Shown one piece after another: positions 22,490-36,000 of a DNA stretch of 64,000 bases. The DNA comes from Antilocapra americana. Taxonomy: Eukaryota > Chordata > Mammalia > Artiodactyla > Antilocapridae. The notes below the pieces were generated by a model. That model had not been told where the DNA came from. It saw only the letters and a program-made list of their open reading frames with translations, and made no database searches. The stretch lies in assembly GCA_007570785.1 (NCBI GenBank), contig ML664152.1, positions 2,852,911 to 2,916,910 of the forward strand, in the 5' to 3' direction. The position numbers and the translations under genes are program-made. Numbering within the stretch: position 1 is the first letter of the stretch; every line of letters starts with the position of its first letter.

Positions 22490-23836
22490 TCATGGCCTGA
22501 CATGACACAGCTTTATTAGACAGCAGGCCAAGCACGAAGTCCACATGTCCTCCTCCCTGCCAGGGCCCCCTGACCAGACCAGAGTCTTGGTAGAGGCCCC
22601 ATACTGATCACGTGATCAAGGGGACTGATGCCACACCAGCCCTGCAGCCCCAGTGGGTCCCTGTCACCCCAAGTCATGGCTGGGACCACCAAGGCTCTCT
22701 GCTGGGGAGGCCTGAGACGCCCGGAGCTGAGACCTGAAGCTATGTCTTCCCCAGCTTCTGGCCCCTCCTCTGAGAACTGTCAGCTCATGACGGGGCCGGG
22801 AGGAGGGCGCCCAGGGGCTTTCCTAAGGTTTCGGAGCAGTGTTCCATCTACCACCCAGGCTCAAGGGACAGACGCCGTTTCCCAGGGCTGGAGCAACCAC
22901 CTGGCCGGCACTGCTGTAAACTGTGTTTCTGTTTTTCTAACTGAATTCTGAGCGTTTTCCACCCCAACTGCTATAATTAACTAAAATTAGAACTTTATAA
23001 AAATCTGTAAGTGCAAGCTTCAACATCTGAAAAAGGTAGCTACAAACAAATAAATAAACCACAGACAATTCTTAAAGGCTGCTTCTTTGGCCTTCTGACA
23101 GGAAGCCACACTTCAGCCATGGCGGCTGAGCCTCTGAAGGAAGGAGCAGGGACTCAGGATGGGGTTGCTGCTGAGGGCCGCCAGCCGTGGGGGTCAAGGC
23201 GCACAGGTGACACGAGGACCTGGACGCAGGAGCGTGTGCGGTGCCAGGGAGGACCCCCCAGGCTGGCATAGAGGTAGGAAACCAGGGAGACCAGGCCGAG
23301 GCAGAGGGAGGGAGCAAACAGCCAACCCCGAGGGCAGAGGCTCTCCTCTCCCGCCCACCCCATGCCCTCCTTGCAGGGTCATGCCGCTGAGTGCGTGGAG
23401 AGAAAGCACAGCACTGCTGATGCGGCTGTGTCATCTGCTCAGGACACCATGCGGGACTCGCGCTTTGAAGAACAGACTCTTAAGACCACAAACCATCAGA
23501 AAACCAGCCTCACTCACAGCTGCACGCATGGGGGCTGGGGGCAACCTGAGCCCTGGGCGCCACTGGGCACAGCAGCAGTGCTGGGCGCTGGCAGTGGGCT
23601 CCCGGCCGCACGGCCTCACGCCCGCAGCCAGGACGGCAGAGAGTGCACGGCTCCCGTGTGAACACTGCCCGCAGCCCTGCGGATAGGGCTGGGGAGCAGA
23701 GCCGAGGCTCACCCAAAGCCCCGGACACACAATTCATGGGAATTTATAAAAACAATACAAAGGGCCCTGCCTTTTAAACATTATAATTTATAGAATATTC
23801 TATACAAAAGCAGTCTTTAAAAGGACTCTGACTCTC
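22490..23836 (-). other. RRP1B: RRP1B 3' untranslated region (proposed)
   Basis: Sequence directly downstream of the RRP1B stop, free of recognisable interspersed repeats. It contains a 16-bp AT-rich palindrome at 23789-23804. The distal end is inferred from the AATAAA at 22517-22512. Repeat-free sequence continues to about 20.4 kb, so a longer 3'UTR is possible. Confidence 0.5.
22512..22517 (-). terminator. Candidate RRP1B polyadenylation signal AATAAA
   Basis: TTTATT on the plus strand reads AATAAA on the transcript strand, about 1.3 kb after the stop codon. A weaker ATTAAA lies at 21468-21463, which would allow a longer isoform. Neither is supported by transcript data here. Confidence 0.4.
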
Positions 23837-24030
23837 TTAGAAGAAGTCCATGGCCATTGGCCTTCTCCTTGGTGTGGTGGTCAGCGGCTTCTGGGGGCCC
23901 AGAGGGGTGTTGGCTAGCGAGCTGGTGGGGGTCTTCAGCACCCCGTGGAGGGGCCTCTGCTCAGGGTTGAAGGCCACTCGGGAGGGGCCCGTAGGGCTGA
24001 CCAAGATGCTCTTGTCTGTCTTCTTGAACT
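23837..24030 (-). CDS. RRP1B: RRP1B terminal coding exon 15
   Basis: 194 coding bases including TAA at 23839-23837, residues 647-710. It encodes EFKKTDKSILVSPTGPS, a second RVxF-like RVAF (664-667), HGVLKTPTSS and a C-terminal TTTPRRRP...AMDFF, typical of RRP1B. The acceptor is GAGGCAG. Confidence 0.96.
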
Positions 24031-27000
24031 CTGCCTCGGATGAAAGTTAGGTCATAGTTAACAGGGCACAACTCCTCCTGTCTGCCCACTGGCCCCGCTG
24101 GTGCTGCCCCGCCCTGTCGCAGACTCCCACAGGTCCTCAGCCCAGGAGGAGGGGTCGCTAGTGAGGCTCCTGCCCTCAGACGCCCTTCCTCCTCCATGGA
24201 AAATGCCCCGAGGCCACCTGGATGGGGCACTGGTGGGCCATGGGGTAGTTGTGGGACACAGATGCTTGGTGAACCCCAAGTTCAGTCTGGAATGAACCCC
24301 AGGTTTAAACAGTTTCAGGAGGAGCCTTTCCTTCCTGGCAGATTTATTCCTCCTGCTTTCCCTAGCTCTAAAAACCAGCGTGTTTCAGGTCCTTTCCAGA
24401 TAGTCCCTCCCCTCTGTGCACACACACCCTTACTTGTGGTCCCTAAACACAGCTAGGACCTAACACAGACACACACACGCTTACTTGGGGTCCCTAACAC
24501 AGCCGGGACCTAAACTCATTATGTACGCCTAAAAAGCTTGCTTTCCTCCTTTGAAGAAACAAAACTAATCACACCTGTACTAAAAGAGGTCAGAAAATTC
24601 CCCCAACCCTCCCTGACCCTGGACTGGGTGCCTGGACAAAGGCAGCCACAGCGAGAGACAGACCCACAGACAGACCTAACCCTAACCCGCTCACCTGCTG
24701 TCATGTTCCTGTTCAACCCAAAGGTCACCTTCTTGGAGCTGGATGGAGTTCTGTGTGGCTATAGGAAAAAACGGCAGGGCAAGGAGTAAAAAGACAGTGG
24801 CTAAGCCATCCCCAGAACCCACATGCCTTCAGGCATGGCACTGACAGGCCAGCCCCGCTCTGCAGGAATCGGCACTGGGTCCCAGGGAGGAAGAGAGCAG
24901 AGTGAGGATGGTTGACACCTCTGGGAACATCTTGGTCCAGGCCCCACAGTCCATCTTGTGAGTGGAGTACTGGGCGCCCTCTAAGATAAGCTACTTTCTG
25001 TGGGCAATGGACACGCACGTCCCAATGTCCTGTGACAAGGACTCCGGAAGCGGACCCATCCTGCACTCTGAGGCACCCTGACAAGCTCCTTCTTAGAACT
25101 CCGTAGTTCTATCTACCATTTTTGCTTTAACATCACCAACATTTCAGGACAGAAACATGGCTCGCACAAGTCTTGAGTCACTAAATAACCACAAGACACC
25201 TTAAAAGAACATACAAATATTAACACAGACAGCAGTCATGCTGCTGGTTCACGTGAGTGCTTGTTATCTTAATTTTTTTGGCTGTACTGTGGGGCATGCA
25301 GTCTTAGCTCCCTCTCCATGGATCAAACCTGTGCCCCATGCACTGACAGTGAGTCTTAACCACCAGGTCACCAGGGAAGTCTCCGAGTGGGTGCCTTGGC
25401 AGGGCCAGCCAAGCATGCACGCCCACCTCGATGGCGCCACCAGAACCCGTGTCTTCTGGAGGCAGACCGGACGCAGCCTGGCAGCCTGGCCTAGACTTGC
25501 TCCCTCCGAGGGGCACTTGGCAGAGCCGGCCCTGCTTTCCCAAGAACAGCCCCACCCCCTCCCACCACTCCCCTCCTGTCCTGGGCAGACCTACAGACCC
25601 AGGCTCTCCAGTGTTCCCACCCTCCCCCCTCTCTGCCTGGGCATGAATTCGAGGATGACCACATGTCCTGCTGATGTACCACAGTGTCACCAATCGCACC
25701 CCAAGCTCCCTGGCCAAGCCCCCCATCTGCCTCAGGCCAGCCCGACTCCCTGAATGGGGCCTGCACGCTGTGGACAGCAGCAGAGGTTAGGGGTTGGCCG
25801 CAGGCGTGTGGGGTCCGATTGCAGCAGGAGTCTGGGCTGGGACTGTGGGGGGGGATAGCAGTGTGGGGCAAGTACCTGCAGGGTGGGGCCCGGTGAGGCA
25901 GTGGTGCTGCCCTTGGCCATCCTGAAGAACAGGGGCCTCGGGGAGGAAGCGGCGTCGAACTTCACAAAGTCCTTCTCTGTCCTCAGCTTCTTCTTCAAAG
26001 GGCCATGCACCCCACCACTGCCCTGTGTGAGGGGGATAAGATGGGGTCATTCTCACCCATGCACATGGGAAGGGAGCAGATAAAACAGAGGACCCACTTA
26101 CAGGCTCACCCCAGGCCCCTGACCCGATCCCTGTTGACGGTCTGTCAACAGCTCACTTCTGGAGCAGAAACCCTGCTTCCCTGCGCTGGCTCTGTGTCCA
26201 CAGCCAGGGGTCTCCTGTCTTCTCGGCCACAAGAATCCACTCTCACTCATCTACAAACCTGTGCCCATGTCTGAGGGTTTCTGGCTTTCAGAGACCATGT
26301 GCTAAGCTGTAGCTCACTGTCTCACTTCTGACCAGACCACACCGCCCACGGAGTCTGCACGCAGGGCGGTGTGAAGCTGTCAGGTTCCATGGGCCTGAGA
26401 CGGGCAGGCACAGAACCTTCTCTGGGACTTTATACTGACACCCGCCCACAGCAGAGCCTGCTCCTGTTTCAGGGCCTCAGGAGTCAGGGAAACCCAAGGT
26501 GGACCCCGTCACTCAGTGCTTTTGGCAAGTCCCTGGTGTTCCTGGCTCAGAAGTTTGCCACCCTCCCCTGGAGGGAACCTGGCGCCGCAGACCTGGGCCA
26601 GAATGCTGCCCCGTGTGGAGGAAGACCTAGCCAGACCCTCCAACCATCTCCGAGAGGGGCTGCCAGGGAAAGAAGAAAACTTCTCAGATGTTCTCAGTTA
26701 AGGAGGACGAGCAGCAGTGACCAGTGGGTGACACGCAGAGGCTGCAGAGCCCCAGGGAGGTGGCACAGGTGAGCCAGTGTCAGGGGAGGCCTGAGGTGAG
26801 GGCAGATGTCCCGGATCCCAGCTGAATGCCCTGTTTCCCGCCCTCAGACCTCCCAATGACCCTTCGGGGGTCCTGCACCACGAGGCCTGGCATAAGCTGT
26901 GCCCGGGTCCTTGCAGGCTCCCTAACAAGGGAGGCCTGGGGTCAGAAGTGTTGCAAAACAGGAGCCGTGGGCACGCATGCTAGGCAGGGCACTGGGAGGC

Positions 27001-30000
27001 CCAGGGGGTTGTGCATCCAGCCCCACAGGCTGTGAGGACAGCCTCTGCGAGTGGAAGCAGACCAGGTAGACGATGGCTGCCCTCCATGGGCATGGCCACA
27101 CGCATGCCCAGGGAGGAAGGTGAGAGCTGCATACCCAGAGCCCGGTCCCTGTTTCTGTCTGCTCTAGAGACCTGAGAGGAGAAAAGCTTCTAGTGAAAGA
27201 GAACAGGGGTAAGAGTCTGAGGCTTCTTCTCCTGCCAGCGGAGCCCAGGACTGGCCAGGGGCTGGAGGAGGAACATGAGCTCCACATGTGATCGGGGCAC
27301 CCTGCCTGTTCACCACATGGAGGTGGAGCACCCGGTGGGCCACTGGGCCGATCCCCCAGCCTGACGCTGGCCCCGTCACAACTCTGATCACTGGGGGTGG
27401 GGGTGGGAGGGGAGGCACCGGAAGCCCGAGACAGGGCACTGTTTACTCCTTGGTAGAGGGTGTTGGCAGCCATGACGGCTCCTGGTCCAGGGTCTGACTG
27501 CCCCCTGCCCTGGGACCAAGGAGGCAGGACCCCGATACTCCTGCCTGGGAGCCCCCTCTGCCTTACCAGGGCTGGGACGAGCTTCATCCCTCTGGGCTCC
27601 ACCGAGTTTGCCATCTCCTTCATTTTCTTCCTCTTTTTCAAAATGGCAGCTTTCTGAGCGCACGAGTCATAGAGGTCAAGGCTGCTGGGCCCCCCACTCT
27701 TTTTCTTCAGTTTCCCGCCTAGGGGCAGGGTGGCCGGGCAGTCCCCTCTGTCTGCTGGGCGGGCTGGGGGGCCGTCCCTCTGGGGCGGGGGCCAGGCCAG
27801 CACGGGTGGGCCACTGCCATTGACCAGCAGGGCTCCTGGCTCCCGCCTCCTCTTCAGCACCGGGGCACCGCTGGCCGGGGCCACCCCCTCCTGAGGGGAC
27901 GCTGCTGACTCCAGGCCCTCCACCTGGATCCTCGGGCTTCTCTTCCTGGGCCGCTTCCTCCTGCTGTGTAAGGAGGGGCGCTCTGAGCTGCTCTGTTCCC
28001 GGGGGCCGGGCATGGCCACAATTCCCAGCTCAGCCCCACTCGCCTCTGGGGCTCTTTTGAGACTGGCCTCCGGCTCCTGGCTTCCATTCTGTTTTGGGCT
28101 TGCGGCTTCCCCACTGGGCCCTGTGCATTCAGCCCGGAGGCGGTTCTTCTTCTTCTTTTTCCTCTTTTTCTTTGGAATGCCACCTTCGCTCTCCTCTTCC
28201 TTGGCAGGGGAGAACTTGGTTCCTACAGACACAAGTCAGTCAACAAGTACCTGGTGCCCAGGGGACCTGCCAGGGTTGGGAGTACCCACAGCAAGTCGTA
28301 TGTCCTTGCCAGGTCCTTCCCTGTGCCCTCGAACCCCACAAGCTCTCTTACTTGCCCATCTCTTCCCTTCCCCAACCATGCCTGGAAACTTTCCTGAGGC
28401 CTGTTCTGATGTAAACGGATCTGAAACAGTATTCAGAGTCCTACTTATTTTCAGGCCCATATCTGGTAATAAAACAAGTGCCCCGAAGGGCAATGTCCAC
28501 CTAGGACGTTCGCATCCCCACCTTCTTCCTGCATCAGGAGTCCGCTATGCTTCCACTTCAGCAAGGCTGGGGCACGGTCCCCCGTTAAACAACACAATGC
28601 CCAGAGAGACGCTCTCTGGGTGTCTCGGCCCCTCAGAGTGGTGGCTTTCACTCTCTGATGACCCCCCTGGACATCAAAGGTGCTCCCTGGGCCACTGGCC
28701 CACCGTGTGCTGACCGAGAGCTCTGCAGCTCACCTCCCCCTCCTGTCATGTCTGTCTTCTCCACAAGGTTATTCCCTTTCTTCTTATGTGTTCCTTGACT
28801 GAGGGTCTGGCTGTCTTCATCAGCAGTGGTATCCTCAGAAAAACTGAGGTGAGAGAGACTGCCTGCTGGACACCAAAAACACGTCTGGTCAGCTTTCTAA
28901 GACAAGCACGGCCCTGCCTCCCATTGGGGTAATTTTAACCCTGACTCCTGCCGAGTCTCTTATTTTGTCTCCAACCCCAACCTGAAAAGTTGCTGATGCA
29001 GGAAGTATAGACTACGCTCTGTGGGTTTCTCAATTGAGGCGAGGTCAGGGACTATAGACCCAGGGTGACAGCCTCTAGAGCTCATCCCCCAGGGGTTTGG
29101 CTGTGCTGCCTCCACATCTCAGCAAGGTCTGTGGGGCTCCCCAGTTTGAAGCACCTCAAGTGCACAAGAGGCAGGGGCAGCAGACACACCCACTTGCTCA
29201 AATGTGACCCAGCTCCCAGGCAGCAGTTCCCCTCCCTGACCCCAGGGGCACTGGAGGACGACTGATCCCAATGAGAGGGACTCTGAGACTGACCTTTCTT
29301 CCTCAGGAAGGACCAAGCTGGAATCCCCCTGCTAACCCCCCTACCCCAACAGGAAGAATGGCGCCCAGCTCAGGGTGCCCATGTTCATTGAGAGCAGTGC
29401 CAATCACAGTTTCCCGATTTTCCTCACCTTCAGAAAGATCCTGGAATCTGAAAAAGAAGACAACAAAGGCTCCTAAAGAAACCGCGTCTTCTGCCTCCCA
29501 CAAACACATGCGCTAACCCTTTACAATATGAGATATCTGTTCTTCCTTTACATCTTTATTAAGATATATAATTCACATACCAAACAATTTACCCATTTAA
29601 AGTGTATAATTGAATGCTCTATTATCAATGTTTTTTCTTTTCCAATTTTCAGTATATTTCTTACTGAAATATAGGTGATTTACAGTGCTAATTTCTGTTG
29701 TATGGCACAGTGATTCAATTATACACATAAAAGTTATTTTTCAGATTGTCCTCCATTAGGGTGTATCGCAGGATATTGAACCCAGTCCCCTGTACTATAC
29801 ATCAGGACCTTGTTTTCCACTCTCTATATAAGAAATTAACATGTGACATCTGGAGTCTGTGAAGTCACTTTCCCTCTCCTCCAGAAAGGGAGGTGGAGGA
29901 AGGAAGGAGGTGTGAGGCAAAGGCCAGAAACCAAGGACTAAACTGCCCTCAAGTATCACACACCCATGACAGGAAGATCTAAGGCTTTGTCTCGGCACAT

Positions 30001-33000
30001 CTCAGTGAGACTGGAGGCTGAAAAGCTTCGCCCACTACTTACATTCCAGTCCCTCTTTGTTACCGAGTGGAGACAGCAGCGTTCTGCTCTACGTGACTGT
30101 GCTGACTTAGAACAAAAGGGAACATGGAGGCGTGTGCTGCGCAGGGGCACCCCAGGCGATGGGCTGCCTCCTTGTAACCCCATTACCTCATCTGTCAAAT
30201 AGGTCAATCCCAGAAGCTGCCTTGTGGGCCCTCCTGAATGTGAAATAATCTGTGTAAGTGCTCAGGACAGGGTGGCTCACAGAGCGCAATCGGGCTCAGC
30301 TGTTACCTGTCGTCAGCTGCCACGAGGCGTGGGGCTTCGTGGTCACACACGTGACAGAACTACGCTTCCCACACACTCATGGGGAGGTGGGGAGGAGGCA
30401 GCTGAGCTGCTCTTTGACCCTTGCTGCCACGTCTTGACCTACAGACTTCCTCCTCCATCTCTACCACATAGCTAGGGTGTGAGCGCAGCTGCATGGGCAG
30501 GGTGGAACTGGAGAGGCAAGAGCGGCTGTCTCCATGGAACCTTCCAGTGAACGTGTGTGCAAGGTGAAGGGCAGAAACATTCGAGGTGAGTGGGTGATAG
30601 CTCCTGCAGGAGTGAAACAGAAGGGTGGGGCTTGACCTTGGAGGTCGGCCAGGTGAAACCTTCCTCCCCAGTCACTTACTTCTTGATAAGCTCGGAGAGA
30701 CGTTTCCTGTTGAAGGGAGGAACGTTTTTCCTGTTGGTCATTTCCAGGAGTCGGTCAGCAACTGCCTTGTAGTCAAACTAGGTGAGAAGAAACACTACAG
30801 TCCGCCGGAAGTACAGCCCCGCCCGACCCGGAATCACGCCAACCGGAGACGTGCGGCCCAGAGCAGCCCCGAAGGACGTGCACATAGCTTGCCTGCCGGG
30901 AGCCTAATAGCCACTGTCTTCGAAAACTTTCTTCTACTTATTCTTGGGGGAAGCTATTCTCTGTTTCTTCTTCATGAAAATTTAGAAGGCTGTGTTATTC
31001 TCTAAATTTAATCTAGATGTTCAATTTGTACTTGGTAACATAGTAAACTCCCTTTATTGAAAAAGTACCATTGGGCTGGCTTACCTGTATGGAATACAAC
31101 AAATCTCAGTTATTCAAGCCAAAACAAAGACTGACATCTTTCAAAATGCCGTCATATTTAAATCTGTCTCCAATAAGCTCATTATAAGAAAAATGACACC
31201 AGTGACCCAGAGATTAAAAAGAACCTTATGCATTAGGCCTGTGGTTTAATTCTCTCTGACCCTAATTCCCCTTTAGTTAGGCAGCTCTCTACAAAAAGAG
31301 GCACTTGCTACCAACCTGGAGAAGTGGCCCGGTGTCCTCCACATTTCTGCCGCCATCCTCTCCACCTCCCTGGCTGACCTCTTTTCCGGATTGACAGCTG
31401 CCCAGTGCTATCAAGAGACACATCCACAGACACAGTTCAGATACATGGCCATGGCTGCCCCCAAAGGAGCCACTGTCTCATTCGGTGTCTTTTGGTATTT
31501 CAACCTCCAGATATGAAAAAAAACCAAAAAACAAAAAAAACAGCTCATACATTTTGCCTTTTAATTACCTCACAGACAAAACTCCCACCATGAACTGCAG
31601 TAGAGGTGGACAGCAAACTTGTGGGCAAGGGGCTTGAGCCCGTGGGAGGAGTGGACAGAGTCTGTCCCCTGTTTCAGGAAAGCTGGGGCAGTGGTGAATG
31701 CTCCACAGCAGGACATTGACCCCCAGGGTCCACCTCAGGAAATACAATGACCTAATGCTAACATGATTTTTTTAGAACATTTTATATTGGAATCTAGACA
31801 ATTGACAATACTGTGCCAGTTTCAAGTGGAGAGCAAAGGGACTCAGCCATACATACACATATATCCTTGCTTCCCCAAACTCCCCTCCCATCCAGGTGGC
31901 CACATAACATTGAGCAGAATTCCTGGTGCTGTATAAGTTCTTCCTTCCTTCCTCACGTTGTTCCTCCCTAAGTGTCCATCAAGAGAGGAACTGATAAAGA
32001 AGATGGTATATATACACAGTGGAATATTACTCAGCCATTAAAAATGAAACAATACCAATTGTAGCAACATGGACAGACTTAGAGACTGTCATACAGAGTG
32101 CAGTCAGTCAGACAGAGGAGAAATATATAACATCCCTTCTATGTACAATCTAAAAACAAATGACACAAATAAACCTACAGATCAGAAACAGACTCACAGA
32201 CTTGGAGAACTCATGACTGCCAGGGGAGATGAATGGTGGGGAAGGGATAGTTAGGAGTTTTGGATCAACATGTACACACTGCTATATTTAAAATGGACAG
32301 GGCTTCCCTGGAGGTTCAATGGTAAAGAATCTGCCTGCTAAGGCAGGAGACACAGGTTTGATCCCTGACCTGGGAAGACCCCACATACCAGGGAGCAACT
32401 ATGCCTGTGCACTACCGCTACTGATACTGAGCCTGTGCTCCAAAGCCTGGAAACAACTAAGTCCACATGCCACACCTGCGGGAGCCTGCACGCCCCAGGG
32501 CCCACACCAAGAGAAGCCACGGCAACGAGAAGCCCGTCACGGAGACTATAGAGAAGCCCCCAGCTGCCGCACCTAGAGAAAAGCTTCAGCAGCAGTGAAG
32601 ACCCAGCACAGCCAAAAAACAAAACAAAACAGATAACCAACAAGGACAGCTAATGTGACTTCAGACACGTACTAAATAACACAGAGCATCAGATGCACGC
32701 TGCCACTGGGATCTCACAAGCCTTCACGGGTGTCCTGTCTCTGGCACGCTCTCAGCTCCTGAGTGGTGTGGCCTCAGGCAAAAGACGAGGCAGGTCCCTC
32801 AAGCATTTGAAGGAGAACCTGGGAAGAAACCTTGGAAGGCGCTTAGGGAAGGGGGTGCTCTGGTTCAGAGAGATACGTGGCAGCAGAGGTCCAGAGACAA
32901 CACAAAATGTTGAGGCTGTTCAGTTAATGCTGTTTGCCCATGGTGAATTTAAAATGACAATATCTTGTCTTTTCTTTCTTAAAGACTTCTTTCCTGACTA

Positions 33001-36000
33001 AAAAATAAAATATGATCACTGTAGAGGACTTAGAAACACAGACAAAAGTGCAAAGGAAAATAAGAGATCACGCACAATTCTGACCACCTCACATACTCTT
33101 CCAGACACATACATACGGGTTTATATGGGCCTACGTCTAAACATAAAAACGAGGCATTTCCCACAAAGGGGTCTTGTTATTGTTCAATCACTAAGCTGTG
33201 TCCAACTCTTGGCGACCCTGTGGACTGCAGTTCATCAGGTCTCCCTATCCTTCACTATCTCCTGGAGTTTGCTCATGTCCATTGAGTCGGTGATGCCACT
33301 CAACCACCTTATCCTCTGCTGTTCTCCGCTTCTCCTTGTGCATTCAATCATTCCTAGCATCAAGGTCTTTTCTGGTGAGTCAGCTCTTTGCATCAGGTGG
33401 CTGAAGTATTGGTGATTCGGCATCAGTTCTTCCAATGAATATTCAGGGTTGATTTCCTTTAGGATTGACTGGTTTGATCTCCTTGCCAGTACAAGGGACT
33501 TTTAAGAGTCTTCTCCAGCACAACTTGAAAGCAACAGTTCTTTGGTGCTCAGCCTTCTTTATAGTTCTACTTTCACATCTGTACATGACTACTGGAAAAA
33601 ACATGGCTTTGACTAGATGGACTTCTGTAAGCAAAGTGATACCTCTGCTTTTTAAAAATGTTGTCTAGGTTTTTATGTCTTGCTATAGCACAATTTTCCC
33701 TGGCTGTTAATTTTTGAAAACTTTCCTTTTTAATGACTCCTGGACATTTCAAAGGCATGGGTACACCATGAACTACCCTCTCACCTACCGCCAAGTCACT
33801 GAGATGCTATAAACCACAGGGAATTCTGATGAGGCTGCAATTTAAATGCCCCATGTGAGTCCCATGGACATTAAACAGCACTGAGAGTGAGATGCGTCCA
33901 CGGCGGGTGTTTATATATCCTAAGGAAAAGAACCCGGGAGGAAGGCGGAGACAGAAAGGAGAGCTACGCACACAAGATCACATTATTAACACATCTGTAA
34001 ACCGGGTCTCTGACCAGGGACCCTTCAAAAGGCATGCGCCCACGTTACGATTTTTTTTTTAAAAGCTGCAACATCAAAAAACACACAGAACCCAAAACAA
34101 CAGCAATGGAAATGAGGAAACCCTGGAAGAAAGCCCCGTGACCTGGGAGATGCAGCAAAGTGTGTAAGTGTACGTGCTGCCCAGGGTGACCAGGCTCTGG
34201 GCCGCGCAGGCATCTTAACGCAGCCCTGCTTCCCTCGGCGGGTGGTGCTCAAGGCAGAGGCCCCTCAGTGAGCTGCAGACAAATGCACTGAAAACCGTTC
34301 CTCTGACGGGAATTTTACCTGAGAAAGGCCCTCCAAGTAAATTTTCTCACCTTCCTTCCTTCTCCTGTCTGCTCTTCTCCACGCCATCTCGTTTTCAGAC
34401 GTCTCTTCCTCTGAGGGGTCGCTGCCACCCACTTGTGTTTTCTGTTCGACTGTCTCTCCAGGTACAGAAGGAGACTGATCTACAATGACTTCAAAAACAC
34501 CACTAGCTATAGTCTGTACCAAAGTCTGGCTGAGGGCGGAAGCACAGCAGAGAGAGCGTGGTTAACGGATGGCCTGGACTCTGTTCCCTAAAGGAGCGCA
34601 GCAGGGCGAGAGGCAGAGGGCACCACTGCTGGCCCAGTCCAGCCCGCCAGGGACCCGGGACAGAAGGAACCCGGGTGCAAGAGGGGCGTGGGGAGGGGGA
34701 GATTTGTGGGGCCCCCAGGGAACATGGCTGGGAGCACCCAGCCAGGACTCAGAGCTGATGGGAGTTAGAAGTTGGCGCTTCTGAGTGCTGACAACCCATG
34801 CATCATATTTCACCTACAATTTTACCACCAGCCCCCATAAAGAAGTACCAACTGAAGTGGTAAAAGAAACGCATGAATCACTTACTCCCTAGTCTTGGCA
34901 GCGATCTTGCAGAATGGATCAATAAACTTGAGATTTTGATCTGCCAAAAGCTGTAACAAAGGAAAAAAAATGAGGGGGAAAAAAAGAGTGTTTCAAATGT
35001 GTCCTTGAAAAAGAACCACTGGTGTTTTTCAGAGAGGGTGAATCAGACCAACACATCTCTCACAATGCCCAAAACGCACTCTGCTAAAGGTCACGGCCGC
35101 CTTCCAGTCATCCAGGCATCTTAGCGCAGTGGCCAGAGAGGAATGCCCACCCCAACTGGCACTGTTCTGTCCTACATTCCCAACAGACTCCCTCCTCCAT
35201 GGAGACAGGACACTCCCAGACACCGAGGTGAAGGAATTAAACAACAACATACATTTTCTTTTAAATACAAAACAAACAAAAACCAGACACATGTTCACTG
35301 CAGACACTTCTGAAAGAAAAAAGTAAACCACTGCTCCTCACCCCCAATTTAGATAATCACTGGCTTGCTAAAAATTGCATTATTTCCTTTCCAGCTCTCT
35401 GTGTTAAACAAGCCATACCATTTGTGCAGCTTTGTCTACCTCTTTTTCCCCCCGTTTCTTTGGTCATGCCACAGGGCATGCAGGATCTTAGTCCCCTGAC
35501 CACGGATTAAATCCATGTTCCCTGAGGTGGAAGCAAGGAGTTCTAACCACTAGACAGTCCTCCATACTGCTATCTATCTATCCATCCACCCCACACAATG
35601 CAGCTTTTGGGAATTTAGTTCCCCAACCAGGAAGTGAACTGGTGCCCGCCGCAGTGGAACTTCTAACCACTGGACCGCCAGGGAAGTCCCTTGACTTTTT
35701 AAAAACTCAACCTCCTGAATATCTCCTTGTGTTACAGAATTCTTCAACGGGCTATATAAGTTGTTTCTGATTCTCAGTATCACACTGTTAGAGCACAAGT
35801 CTTTGTCCACATGACTCACTGTCTGCTTAGGACACATTTCTAGATGAGGAAGAACTATGTCAAAGGACAGGCTGACCCATCCGTACTGCTCTGGCTGACG
35901 TAACCTCGGGCTCTGCCGACAGCATTTCACCTCCAGCCCACAGAGAGCTCAGAGCAGGGCCTCAGCCCTGCCAGTTCAAGGGTGCCCGGGCCCCACGCAC

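Larger units (their letters stand above)
30778..34318 (-). other. RRP1B intron 8
   Basis: 3.5-kb repeat-rich intron holding L1 pieces, a long CHR-type SINE and a BovB fragment. I looked for an extra exon corresponding to the longer human linker and found none. Confidence 0.75.

Noticed and set aside
23789..23804. 16-bp AT-rich palindrome TATAGAATATTCTATA after the RRP1B stop
   Set aside because: A perfect palindrome but short and in AT-rich 3'UTR; no evidence for function.
24675..24688. Telomere-like CCTAACCCTAACCC beside RRP1B exon 14
   Set aside because: Only two units, consistent with chance or local CA/CT-rich sequence; no interstitial telomere array.
25238..25753. 171-codon plus-strand frame in RRP1B intron 13
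   Set aside because: Overlaps a SINE at its start, is antisense to RRP1B and shows no recognisable domain.
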